From positions 124,001 through 188,000 of the forward strand of contig JAQFVV010012435.1 in the NCBI GenBank assembly GCA_028023455.1: a stretch of DNA of 64,000 nucleotides. Direction: 5' to 3'. The DNA is from Epiperipatus broadwayi (Eukaryota; Onychophora; Udeonychophora; Euonychophora; Peripatidae). Made by a program: the position numbers and the translations under genes. Positions 37,431 through 48,689 of the stretch are shown here, piece by piece. The notes under the pieces were generated by a model. The model was not told the origin of the DNA, did no database searches, and saw only the letters and a list, made by a program, of their open reading frames with translations. Numbering within the stretch: the first letter of the stretch is position 1; the number at the start of each line of letters is the position of its first letter.

Positions 37431-38344
37431 TATATCATTAAAAGTCATCATCTCAATTCTTATACCCTTATTTAAAATATTACCAAAATAATCCATATAT
37501 ATATAAATGCCACTGATAAATTTAATAGGCTTAGGGTACTGTTTTTAGATTCTATAATGCATCAAAAACATATTGACAAGAAAATACCAGCATTTCCTTG
37601 CAGATTTAATTTACCAACAAGTTTTAAGCCTTTTTATCAGTCATTGAATTTGCACCTTTAAATTTTTATAATAATTATAAAGTTACTCATTCAGTTTCTT
37701 ATTCTAGAAAGCAGAAAAGGCTACAATGTTTCTTTTTAATGCAGAAACAAATGACATCATCAAAGAGTAAGTCATAATCGTGTTTACTGTATAACATAAC
37801 ATATTCTTTAAAAAAAACATTAATGTCTTAATAACATAATGATTCTAAAAAATTACATTAGAAATTATGCAAAACACAGATTGATTAATAAATAACATTT
37901 TTTTCAATTATTATATAAATTATACAAATTTTAAGTAAACCATATCTTTAACACAGTCAAATTAGACCATGTGAAGTAATTTTTTGAAGTAAATATTTTT
38001 TATTATATTATGGCAATGTTTATCTAAATTTTGATCTTCCATGATTATTTGAATGACCATCATCTAAGCTATTATTCTCAGAAAAGTATAACATTTCATA
38101 AAAAGTCCATTTTATAAGTTAAAGTATTATTTTTATCACTTGATGCATACTTATTTAAATATAATAGAAAATCATGTAATGTTACTATATTAACCAAAAA
38201 AAAAAACAAAAACAAATTTTTTACTAAAATTCTTTCCAAGCATGGTTTTATCTATTAACAAATAGGCCTTTTCAAGTAAAATTCAACAATATATATGCAA
38301 AACATAATTATTTTCACATCATTCACTTCAAAAACCATTTTCAT

Positions 38345-38640
38345 TTAACATCAAAGGATATCTTCATGAAATTGTTTGCCTCAGATGCAAGAAAATATAT
38401 CATCAAAGTTTCTTTTACTCTTCTTTTTGTGCCACTTTCTTCAAAAACATAACTTCTGCCTTGTCAAATATTAATTTAAATGACCTATATTTAGTTCATG
38501 AATTTACAAATCGGAATTATGATATCCATTTTTAACTCTATTCTTATGAATTTTAATTCTTTCAATAAGTCCTAATTTACTTTGACCTATATAAATTTTA
38601 TGACACCTGCAAGGAATCTTATAAACTTCACCATGAATAA
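38345..38640 (-). pseudogene. GIY-YIG endonuclease remnant, left arm
   Basis: Minus strand: VYKIPC-CHK-YIGQSKLGL-ERIKIHKNRV, followed by HNS-L and H-LN-GH. IYKI and YIG are the two namesake motifs, and R in 'ERIKIH' matches the conserved Arg helix. Stops occur after about 45 residues. Confidence 0.65.
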
Positions 38641-38663
38641 GTCAATTGATAGCAAGTCTAGTC

Positions 38664-38945
38664 CTAGTGAAATTTATAAGATTCCTTGCAGTTGTCATAA
38701 AACTTATATAGGTCAGAGTAAATTAAGTCTTAAAGAAAGAGTTAAAGTTTATAAGAGTAGAGTTTAAAATAGTTATCATAATTCACATTTGTGTATTCAT
38801 GATTTCAATACAGGTCATAAAATATTATTCAACAATGTGGAAGTTATCTTTGATGAAAAATAAAAAGAAGAGTAAAAGGAACTCCAATGATATTTATTTT
38901 TAAATCTGAGGCTATCAATTTCATGAAGAGATCCTTTTGTTTTTT
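38664..38945 (+). pseudogene. GIY-YIG endonuclease remnant, right arm
   Basis: Plus strand: EIYKIPCSCHKTYIGQSKLS, then LKERVKVYKSRV with a stop, HNSHLCIHDFNTGHKILFNN, VEVIFDEK, then further stops. IYKI...YIG, the ERVK Arg, the H..NTGH block and the terminal Glu-containing VIFDEK segment follow the order of the Penelope-type GIY-YIG domain. The usual upstream RT is absent and replaced by the inverted arm. Confidence 0.75.
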
Positions 38946-39009
38946 GAAGTAAATAATAGAAAGGTTATTTTGTCTTGTATATATATTTTGTATTTATCTT
39001 GTTGTATTA

Positions 39010-39055
39010 CACTTGAAAAGGTTTATTTATTAATAGACAAAAACCATGGTTGTGG
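39010..39055 (+). ncRNA. Decayed hammerhead-like relic in the Penelope-like arm
   Basis: CAC, TTGAAAA, a 7-bp hairpin GTTTATT/AATAGAC with loop TATT, a run of A, palindromic CCATGG, T, T, GTG. GTG can pair with CAC as stem I. Three core positions differ from the hammerhead consensus and one A is extra, so this is structural similarity only. Confidence 0.3.
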
Positions 39056-39738
39056 ATGAATTTTAGTAATAATTTTGTTATTAGTATTGTAATGTTACAT
39101 GATTTTCTATTTTATTTGTTATTACTAGTATAGCAGTATATTCTTTTATAGAGAAACTAACTCTGATATGCGAATAGTAATACATAACTTAAAATACAAT
39201 CTTTCTTAACAGAAGTTTTTTTATTGTCAAGACATTTTACAGCAAACATTTTTTGCATACTTATTATTTAAAATGCAATATTTTTGGCAGTAGAATGTAA
39301 AAATTAACATGCAGCCAATTGGAACACAATCATTTACTTAATGACACTATTGTCATTTTGTCCATTATATTTGCTAATGGTAAATAAATGAATAAAAACA
39401 AAATGCAAAAAAATTATATTTACTATATATTACAATTTCAGATTGAAAAGTAAACAAAAAATTCAGTCTCTTTAAACCAGAGAAGAATCATTCTCATCAC
39501 ATCCAGAAATATTTTTGTTATATCGTACATGGATTTTCAAATGAACTTTTTAATTTATTTTGATAAAATTATTAATATTTGTTTCTATTAATTATGTAAT
39601 GTTTACATTATAGTTTTACTTCAATGCAATAGCTTTTACAAAGAAATTATTCAAATACATATATATATATGTTGTCAAATCACAATCTCCTATAAAACAT
39701 TATTTCTTTGTTTGCATCTACTAGAAGTCTTTCTTTTA

Positions 39739-40051
39739 AACAAGGCAACACTATGCCAACCAGAGTAATCAATAGATGCCAGAAGGTTTGTGCATAAAAT
39801 CCCTATCTAATGCCTACTCATCCAATATCCCCAGACTAGTTTCTGGCTTGTGGCCTTTGTCAGTGAGGAGCTTTGGATCTGAGAGCATTGCACCTAGATC
39901 TTAGGATATAATGCAACCCTCCAGCTACCAACTACACAAGCCTTCTGGTATCCATTGATTACTCTGATTGGCACAGGGTGGCACTACTGTATGGAGAGTT
40001 TTGCCTTGTTTATAAACAATTATGTGCTAGTATAAGAGATGGTGATCATGT
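39739..40051. mobile_element. Hammerhead-bearing retrozyme-like element, short inverted copy (family 1)
   Basis: AAGTCTTTCTTTTA at 39725-39738 and 40052-40065 is an exact 14-bp target-site duplication. The 313-bp insert contains the hammerhead half of the family-1 unit and then, from about 39935, an inverted piece running to the common end with GTATGGAGAGTTTTGCC. The 5' end has a small deletion in the GGCAAAACTCTCC sequence. Confidence 0.78.
39830..39878 (-). ncRNA. Hammerhead motif, family 1 (core mutated)
   Basis: Minus strand: stem II AGGC-CACAA-GCCA, GAAA and CTAGTC intact; first core box CTGACAA (G8 to A), as in the 34.6-kb plus-strand copy. Predicted inactive. Confidence 0.6.
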
Positions 40052-40065
40052 AAGTCTTTCTTTTA

Positions 40066-42079
40066 TTGTATTGTATTTACTTCATAAAATTTTTTGATTT
40101 AGAATTGTCTTCACTTTATAACATTTTTTTGTTTATTTATTTGCAAATTTAAAAATTACATTTATTCTTAAAATATGCTTTAATAAACTGTAAATAAGTA
40201 AAGTTATAATATAATATAATTTTTATTTTATTTGAAAACAAAATAGAACAAAAAATAATAATTTTTCCTAGTGTTGATAAAATAACTTAAAAAGTTAAAA
40301 ATACTGAAGTTCTTAGAATAAATACTTTTATAATTTGTCTTTTAAGTATGAAGTTTTTGAATAATCTTTTAGTGGGCAATTGGATAAACATTCATGCTTT
40401 ATATTTTATTAAATATATCTTTATTTTCATTATATATTTATATTTTTTAAAAAGTTTGTGAAAAATAGGTTTAAATAATTAATTAATTTTTTATTTTTTA
40501 TTTCAAAATATAGTAAAGATTATATTTCATTTTTATATCACTAAATATTCTGGTATTCATAGATTATCATAATCCTTTTGAGCTCCTAATATAAGTGATA
40601 TACTTGAAGTTAATTTATAATCAATAAATTAAAAAAATAATTATTTTAAATGAAAATAATAATTAGGCTGCAAAACATAATTTCAAACTTAGGAAGGCAT
40701 AACTCTCTTATATTTAGGTATATAAATAGATAATTACTTAACCTAAAATTATATTACTATTTATATCAATAAATATATATTTTAGATAAAGAGAAAAATA
40801 TTTAGTAATAATAATGATAAATATAAACAAACAACCTGAGTAATGATCTTTAAATATAACATTTCCAAAATAGTATCATAGTTCTAATGTCTATTTCTTA
40901 AATTGCAATCTGATAATGTTTTGTTACTTCAGAAAAAGTAGAAATATTATGAAAAGCTATTAGATTCAAAGCACATCTTATTAACTTCAATATTTACTAT
41001 ATATCCAAATTATCTTCTCATTTAGCAGATATTTTATTTATATAATGTCATGGATTTAAGTTATAAATATGAAGAAATGTAGATGTACCTATCAAGAACT
41101 GATATAATAAAATAGACTTTCAAATGCATTAATCATTATTTGAAAATTACATTATGCATTATATATAATCAGACATTTGTTTCTTGTATTAACTTAAATA
41201 TATAAAAATAAATAAATTAAAAAAACAACAACTTTATATTAAGAATTAGTAGTTATGCAGTACACTACTCCATTATCTAGTTTAAATATTAAATGTTTTT
41301 AGAAAATTTCAAACTTTGTTTTTCCAAATATATTCAACTGTTAATAACAGCCCACATTTTATTAAATAACACAATTCTCTGTGATATTATTCTTTTACTT
41401 TTTCTGATGTTTCTGGGATGAATCAAAATTATCCCAGCATAAGAATTGAACTCGTTATCATTAGATTCAAGAATACTGAGTTTATTGTGGCACTTCAACT
41501 AATCTTTCCATTTTATCAAAGACAACAGTCAGTGAGATTTAGTTTCTTCTAATTTTTCAATTTTTTTTCTTTTTAAAGACAAGAATAAATGTGTGATTTC
41601 CAAACATTATTGATCATCACATTAATTTGATCATTAATATTGTTCACCGTTTTTACATGAGCATCTTCTTTGAACTTTACTTTTTTTACTTTTCCTCTCA
41701 TAATATTCTTATCTCTTTTCAATAGACCATATGTTTATTAATACTTTGTGTCTTTTTAAGGCATTTCTTGATTTATATGGCTGCACATATCCACCTACAG
41801 TCACATGACATTTTATACATGTAAAGTACGAATGTAAAATTCAACAACAGAACATAATTTATATGCTATCAATTTCTAAATTTAATAAGTCATGTGACCA
41901 GTTTCTAAGAAGACTATAAGATGAAAATACCAAAATTTGTTTTACATAAAAATCCCACTTTTAGGAAACAAGAAGTCTAATTCTAATAAAAGTTTCATCC
42001 GATTTTCAAAGCCATGTGTCAGAAAAATTATACATTTTTTATTACTATGATTAAATTACTTGAAAATAACTTATTTTTA
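40066..42079. other. AT-rich non-coding stretch
   Basis: Nothing supported. Long A/T runs and chance frames only. Confidence 0.5.
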
Positions 42080-42400
42080 TTATGATTTGGGTTTTCATTA
42101 TCAGATTTTCAATGGTATGGATGGCTGAAAAGTTGGAGGTTGGAGTGGATTAAAGCTTGTCCATTAAAGTGTGAAGATTTGCTATCTTAATATAAACTGA
42201 GCATTGATTATATATATGTGTGGAAGATGATAATCTGGACCAACTGATGAGTGCTGATTTAGCATGAAATACATATATTGGTGATTATTTATATTTTCTA
42301 CATGTGTGTGGTCATGTGTATTGGTTGTATGAGATAGTGTGGATAGTTGAAGGATGCTTGAAAATCTGAGTTCAAATCCCCTATACTTATCAACATTAAC
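42080..42400 (+). mobile_element. Hammerhead-bearing repeat, single copy (family 2)
   Basis: Direct match to the unit at 50.3-50.6 kb: starts near CATTATC-GATTTTC, continues with GGCTGAAAAGTTGGAG, contains the hammerhead at 42231-42287 and ends with a tRNA-like segment closing in GAGTTCAAATCCCC, a good Pol III B box, followed by an A-rich tail. No clear target-site duplication. Confidence 0.65.
42231..42287 (+). ncRNA. Hammerhead ribozyme, type I, family 2 (best-preserved copy)
   Basis: CTGATGA at 42244-42250; stem II GTGCT/AGCAT with loop GATTT (one G-U pair); GAAA at 42266-42269; stem III U-A and A-U on top of the A-U closing pair, with a CA loop; AUA cleavage triplet with predicted cut after 42277; stem I CCAA (42240-42243) with TTGG (42278-42281), internal loop, then TAATC (42231-42235) with GATTA (42283-42287). 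Every core position is canonical and NUH is AUA. This stem sequence is unrelated to family 1. Confidence 0.7.
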
Positions 42401-43356
42401 AATTTATTTTGGAAGAATAAATAGAAAAAATAAACATATTGACAAGAATAGATTTTCTAAAATTATCTCAACTTTGAGACTAACATTGAACTGCAATTTG
42501 AATCTATAGATTACTCTTGTAATCTATAAAATTAATTTCTTTACAATTTTTATAAATGTTTTAAACTTTAGTACTTTGTGTGATTTCATGTAAAAGGTGC
42601 CAGATTTTGATTAAATATATCCCAACCAAAAACTACACCTTTTGTTTCTAATGTTCAAATGTCATATTACCATCCAAATAACGAACTATTTGAATGCTCT
42701 TTAATACATTCTCTATTGTGTTATATTTATGAGTCTAATTATATAATTCTTCACTAGAAATTTTACGATTTTATTTTAACAACTTTGGCTTGCCACATGT
42801 TTTTTACCAATAATAAAAATGAAAAAAAAAAAAAAAAGATGGATAAACATGGCTTTTTTAGAAATTTGTATAGAAAAACATTGAGATGTGAAATAGGTAC
42901 AGTTAAGAGTAAATGACTAGAAGGAAATATTTGCAAATAAAAGAATTCCATATAAAAAGTAAGTTTGATTTAATTTATAATAAAATAAATAGTTTGGATC
43001 GAAACAAAACAAAGTCATATGAGAATAAAATAGATAGAAATGGTAAAAATTAAAAAAAATGTAGATGCACCCAAAATATGGGAATATTTATTTCAGAGAA
43101 TTATAAAATAAAAAGGACAACCTTTTTTTAATTTGTAATTACATGTTGACTATTTTCAGCATCCAATATTAATTGTTAAATGTTTGAAATGATGATCTAA
43201 CTAACTGGGCTATTCTTCCAGTACATATCAATCAAATTTCCATATTTTTATCTATGGTGATCCACTTTGTTTCTCTAGTTTTTTTTTAAAAGGGAGGGTA
43301 AAGAATGGGTTCTAAACATTATGAATTAGCACACTAAGTTAACTTGCCATTATTAT

Positions 43357-43985
43357 CACATGATCACTATTTCTTATGCTTTATCAAGCTGTTAAAACAA
43401 GCAAAGCTCTCCATACAGTAGTGCTACTCAGTGCAAGTCACAGTAATCAATGGATGTAAGAAAGTTTGTGCATAAAATCCCTATCTAGTGCCTACTCATC
43501 CAATATCCCAACTGTATAGAGAGTTTTGCCTGTTTTAACAGCTTGAGCAAGCATAAGAAATGGTGATCATGTGATGTTTAGTGGTTTAATATCAATCCTG
43601 CCAAATAGGATGATGATGACTATGATTATTAAAGAACCAAAGACACCAAAATGTATGGGTACTGAATTGAGTTCAGACCTATATGACTATATAAGCTAAT
43701 AAGCTTGGATTGAAAATAGTATTATGTTTTTAATTTTAGACTCATAGTTTTGTAGTTAAGTAGACATAAATGCTGGCTGCTGGAGGGTTGAATTAGGTCC
43801 TAAAATCTAGGTGCAGTGCTCTCAGATCAAAGGCTTCTCACTGATGAAAGTCACAAGCTAGAAACTACTCTGGAGATATTGGATGAGTAGGCACTAGATA
43901 GCATTTTATGCACAAATCTTTCTGTATCCATTGATTATTCTGGCTTGCACTGAGTGACACTACTGTATGGAGAGTTTTGGCTGTT
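43357..43985. mobile_element. Hammerhead-bearing retrozyme-like element with inverted ends (family 1)
   Basis: TTGCCATTATTAT at 43344-43356 and 43986-43998 is an exact 13-bp target-site duplication. The insert begins with a truncated forward piece, switches near 43510 to a nearly full inverted unit, and ends with GTATGGAGAGTTTTGGC. More diverged than the other three copies. Confidence 0.75.
43826..43884 (+). ncRNA. Hammerhead motif, family 1 (decayed)
   Basis: CTGATGA and GAAA remain on the plus strand, but stem II (AGTC/GCTA) no longer pairs fully and the cleavage triplet is CTC instead of GTC. Confidence 0.5.
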
Positions 43986-44529
43986 TTGCCATTATTATAT
44001 GATCAGGTGCCTTATATTTCTTTGTTTTTTGTTCTTGTAATATTATTAGATTACCGTTTACATTTACATGATAATCTTAATAATATGAAATTAAAATTAA
44101 TATAAAAATATAAAAAGTTAAGCAGTAATGGCAATTTCATTAAACTTCTCTCGATCTATTATTAGTTTTTACAGACTAATGTAAAGTAAAAATTTCATCT
44201 TTGACTTATGTAGATGAAAATACATTTTTTTAAAAACATTCTTATTAAAAATTGCATATAAAATGTATGTGCAAAAATATATTTGATTAGTCAAAAATCA
44301 GACAGATAACACTTGATTATTATTGAAACTAGTTTATCACTGTTATTCAGATGTTTAATATATTTTATTTATATCAATCACAGCTACATAGATAAACAAT
44401 TATTTTCCATTTTAGTTAAATCAATTACAACTACGTTACTGAGCAATTATATTCTATGTTTAGACTTAATCTTTAAGCATTGAATTCTTATATCACTGTA
44501 GTGCTATGCAAATGAAAAACATATTTATT

Positions 44530-45124
44530 GTTATAGTCAAATCTTATACTCATAACAATAGATCAAGTGATGGAAAGCCCATCACATGATTAAACCCCAA
44601 CCTAACACTGCAAAGCCAAAACTGGGAATTTCAAACTATAGAATTATCTTGCTGTTCAAATACTGGGCTCTTGAGCCAAAAATACCTAGACTTTCTGGTG
44701 AAGATAAACTTGGAAACAATGCCTACTAATTGGTTCTTCCACTACAAACGACAGTTAAACAGAGTTGATCCAACATGCCCCAATTGTGAGACACATGAGG
44801 AAACTTATGATCACATAATACATACATGTATGGGATTAGAAAACACCAAAGGAATAATATATTAAAAACTCTAAGGTGGAATTCTACCAAATCATATCGC
44901 TAAAAGACTGTATCCAAATAAGAGACATCCCAACCATAAGATTCTCAATATTTCTTACATATTCCATCTGGCTGGTAAGGTGCAAAAAATTATTTACAGT
45001 TCCCCACCCAAATGAAGATCAATTCTTTATGCAAACGATTAAAAAAATCAAGGAAAGTGACAAAACTGCATCAACAAAATTCAAGTTTGACGAAACATGG
45101 AAACTTTTTCAAATTCCACAGTAA
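44530..45124 (+). pseudogene. LINE-B 3' end: zinc-knuckle C-terminus of a non-LTR retrotransposon
   Basis: The frame at 44671-44865 reads NLETMPTNWFFHYKRQLN, then CPNC-THEETYDHIIHTC, a clear CCHC knuckle with the usual E-T-x-x-H-I spacing. After one stop, 44876-45124 continues with FLTYSIWLVRCKKLF and ends DETWKLFQIPQ. This parallels the minus-strand copy at 5.7-6.25 kb. Only one stop interrupts about 150 codons, so it is younger than most relics here. The RT domain is missing (5' truncation). Confidence 0.7.
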
Positions 45125-45791
45125 ACAGTAAAAAGTAATTTTCTTACACTAACTCATTACTAAATATAATACAATTATTTTTAGAATGTAGCACACGGAA
45201 AACAAACAGAGAAAATTTTGTAATTTAGGTACATTGTTATTGCCTTAATAAAACTATTTATAAATAAACAATAGACTTATTTTTGATTGTGGGTAATTAG
45301 ACTAATGGTAGATTAACATGATATAGAGAAAAATTTCTGAATTTGTTTATAACAAAAAATATTATTCCATTAATGTGCAAATACTGTAATAAAGTAACCA
45401 TGACAACTATGCAAGAATTAGCCTATATTGTTGTGGTGAAGCCTTCTGAGAAGAATATTAAGAGGAACAATTAGCCAACAAAAAGAAAGTAAATTATGCA
45501 AATCATAATAATGGATAGTAGTATACCATTAATAAACTGAAGCTATATGTGAATGATAATAATAAAATTCTATTAAATAAAAACTCCAGAAGAATCGTTT
45601 ACGCAAAGATAAAACTATTGCAATATGATAGTTCTAGCATATCCATAGTCTCAATTTTTATTTGTTCATAGTTTGAAAAAAATATTAAATAAATATTAAA
45701 AAAATCAAAATTTATAAATTTGAATTAAATTTATATATATATATATATATGCACTCTTGAAAAAGCAATATCGCATATTATTTCTAAGACA

Positions 45792-46311
45792 GCCATTTTT
45801 CCAATTGCACACTTTCTCAGACATATGAGTGTTTTTTCTCTCTCATTCCTTTTCTCTTGATTTATTACTGCATTGTATTTTTCATATCTCCATTATTCTA
45901 TTTTTGTAAAATTATTTTTGATGATGTCCAAATAGGTATATTTTAAAAATAAGTTAAATTGTATTGCAGATGTCTGCATATATGTTAAACATATGTAATA
46001 TGTATATAGGTTTCACTATTATCATACATTTAAATATTTACTGTAGGATTTGCCATTTTTCCAATTGCACACTTTCTCAGACATATGAGTGTTTTTTCTC
46101 TCTCATTCCTTTTCTCTTGATTTATTACTGCATTGTATTTTTCATATCTCCATTATTCTATTTTTGTAAAATTATTTTTGATGATGTCCAAATAGGTATA
46201 TTTTAAAAATAAGTTAAATTGTATTGCAGATGTCTGCATATATGTTAAACATATGTAATATGTATATAGGTTTCACTATTATCATACATTTAAATATTTA
46301 CTGTAGGATTT
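45792..46311 (+). repeat. Exact 260-bp tandem duplication
   Basis: 45792-46051 and 46052-46311 appear identical base for base by eye. The unit (starting GCCATTTTTCCAATTGCACA) shows no similarity to other repeats here and no coding motif. The frame 45964-46206 crosses the junction by chance. Confidence 0.9.
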
Positions 46312-46424
46312 GGAACCAGATGGCAATGAATTTGGGGAGACTACTGTAAATATCAGTGCATGTACTTTGAGGAATATATATCATTTAAGATAAATAGGCT
46401 ATACTTCTGACCTACTTGCAATCA

Positions 46425-46665
46425 ACATTTGCAACTATTATTGATTCACTGTAGGATTAAGATCTCTTCAAGTTTAATCCAGTTTCTCTAGTCTTTCATC
46501 TCTCCACAATACACCAGCAAACTTTATAATTTTATTCACCCATCTCACATACGTTCCTTTTCTAAGTTTTCTTTACAATCTCTTACAATTAAATTGAAGA
46601 CTTCGACTGGTCCATCTATTATCATTTGTTTCTAGCCCAACTCCATTTTAGTTTTTTACTGGAAA
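46425..46665 (-). pseudogene. RTE-type LINE 3' fragment
   Basis: Minus strand: KLKWSWA, RWTSRSLQF, RKLRKGTYVRWVNKIIKFAGVLWRD, then KLD and LQWI-type codons with stops. It matches the C-terminal block of the plus-strand RTE fragment at 22.7-23.6 kb in the same order. Only the last 80 or so codons remain. Confidence 0.65.
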
Positions 46666-47593
46666 TAGCACATACAATATATATAAAAGTAAAATATTTT
46701 TTTTACTATTTTAAGTAAATTCTTTCTAATAGTAAAAAAGTTATATTAAAATCGATTAGAAATCAAGACATTTAGGAACTGTTTTAAAAACTAAATTTCC
46801 TTAAATAGAAAATAATTTATGACCTCTTTTTCTATCTACAATTAAGTTGAATTAATACTTGTGATGCTATCTAGTGAACTTCCAGTGAGCTACCTTATTC
46901 TTCTTTTAAAGCTTTTATATATTTTTAACTTGTTAAAAGTGAATCAATATGCTATTTTTTTCTCCCTTTGAGGTTGTTACATTTTGGTTAAACTATTCCT
47001 TGGAAATTACTTCACATTTCATCTACTTGAATTCCATTGACAGACATTTTTAAATCTCTGTACGATATAATTTATTTGCATTCCTTTTGAACCGAGAATT
47101 GAAAACTAAATATTCATGAAGTTAAGTCATTTTAAACCTCAAGAATAAATAGGCAGCTATAAGTCAATAAAGTTTTATTTGATTTAACTCTTTTAGGAGT
47201 GTGTAAGCAGAAGCATTTAGTTTTGTTTTAACCTTTTAACGTAATGATTAAAATTGTATCTTAATATATGAGCCGTTTTCATCATTAATAGTCACTTATA
47301 AATTGCGACACTAAGTCCAGAAGTAAAGAAAAAAGAAAAAGGCTCAGAATCATAAATAAGAAAACAAATAAGAAGGATAAAAGAATAAAAAAATATTGGA
47401 ATCAGAATAGCCAAAACAATAGAAATGTGATTGTATAAAAACACTATCCTATTATTTTAGTTGGCGCATAAAAGGCCCACTGTTTTTTGCTTCTGTACTA
47501 ACTTAAATGAATAAAGACCGCTGAATATTTAAAAATGAGAAAATGTCAATCACGTGTCCCTAACTGACTAACTGGAGACAGCTCCCATATTTT

Positions 47594-47697
47594 TTTTTCT
47601 CATGTGTCATAGTATCAGCCGGGAAGCGAACCCGCCAACCCGGTACAACTGCTTGGAAAGCAGCTGTCGCTGACCTATCGATCACCAAATGCGTGAC
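47594..47697 (-). mobile_element. tRNA-derived SINE (SINE-1) with 16-bp target-site duplication
   Basis: ACAGCTCCCATATTTT occurs at 47578-47593 and 47698-47713. On the minus strand the insert reads as a tRNA-like head: D-arm with GATAGGTCAGCGAC, anticodon-like stem CTGC/GCAG, B box GCGGGTTCGCTTCCCGGC with an intact T-arm hairpin, then CTATGACACATGAG and an A-tail. Best-preserved copy of the family. Confidence 0.85.
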
Positions 47698-48099
47698 ACA
47701 GCTCCCATATTTTAAAAAAAAAAAGAGAGAGAAAATTAATTATGCTTTATTTACTTATAAATATTATTAGTAATTATTAAAATTCAATCTTCTTTCATTC
47801 AGTCATGTATTTTTTATTAGATTATCTTAAAAATGTGTGTATATATACAGCTATCAGTCAGTGATATAAAAAAAAATCCTCAGAAACTTTTATTTTGTAT
47901 GGTTATCAACTTAGAGAATGTAGTTTTCTAAGTAAAGAGGAGAACTTAGATGCCTAGGTGCAGCACAGAATCCAATAGGATGACGCGTTAAAGTATAAAG
48001 TATGTCAGCTCAGGGAAGTAACTATTGCAATGTAAATTTTCTGTATATAGAACTGCTACTTTACCTAATTTATTGCATGAAAGTGAAACTTAGACCCCC

Positions 48100-48550
48100 C
48101 TGTGAATGCAGTGGTTGCGATGCTCTAGCATCCATTATTGTAAAATCATACCTTCATTGGATTAGATATATAAAACGAATAAACAATGCAAGACTTTCTT
48201 AAGAAAATATGTGTGGTAAACTTGTGCACGATTTTTATAAGTAAGATAGATCCCATTTATGTTATAAGGATTATCTCAAAATCATTTTAAAAAGTTGTAA
48301 TGCTGATTGGTTCCATTGGGTCAATATGGTTGGAATATGTTGGATAATGACAATTAGATATCGTATTGGAGTATTTCAGAAAGACTTTTCTGCTGAAGAC
48401 ATTAAAAGCAGCATCATAAAATGTCAAGTAAACATAAAAATGGATCAGCATGTTCTATATGTGGATGGATTTCTGATTGATGGATTGATTTTTATAGTCA
48501 TCACAAACCTCTTATCCAGAGCAGTATGTTCCCTTGAATTGGAATGATCA
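48100..48550 (+). pseudogene. LINE-A C-terminus (decayed), with C-terminal C2H2 finger
   Basis: Plus strand: HWIRYIKRINNARLS, CGKLVHDFYK-DRSHLCYKDYLKI, LKSCNADWFHWVNM, then a finger CSICGWISD-WIDFYSHHKPL reached after a frame change near 48450. The series 'GH..RM...RLP', 'C.G.R..G.....YKD..K..LK', 'W' and C-terminal C-x2-C...H-x3-H follows the tail of the LINE-A family. Stops and frameshifts make it a pseudogene. Confidence 0.65.
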
Positions 48551-48689
48551 TATTCATTAACGAATGGCAGCTATAATTAGGTATTTGTACACAATATTTC
48601 ATTGAGAAAATATTAAAAACAATATTTTAATAAAAGATATTTTGATATTAAATTAACTAACTAGGATTTGAAATTAGGATTTTTCAGTC

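Larger units (their letters stand above)
38162..39112. mobile_element. Palindromic Penelope-like element fragment (two GIY-YIG copies head to head)
   Basis: Left arm 38162-38632 and right arm 38667-39112 are diverged inverted copies around a 34-bp spacer. Each arm encodes a GIY-YIG endonuclease remnant pointing away from the centre. Beyond the endonuclease each arm holds a TTGAAAA, hairpin, AAAACCATG block resembling a decayed hammerhead. Penelope-like elements are known for a C-terminal GIY-YIG domain, inverted or tandem partial copies, and hammerheads in their terminal repeats, so the assignment is well supported. No RT domain is present. Confidence 0.75.
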
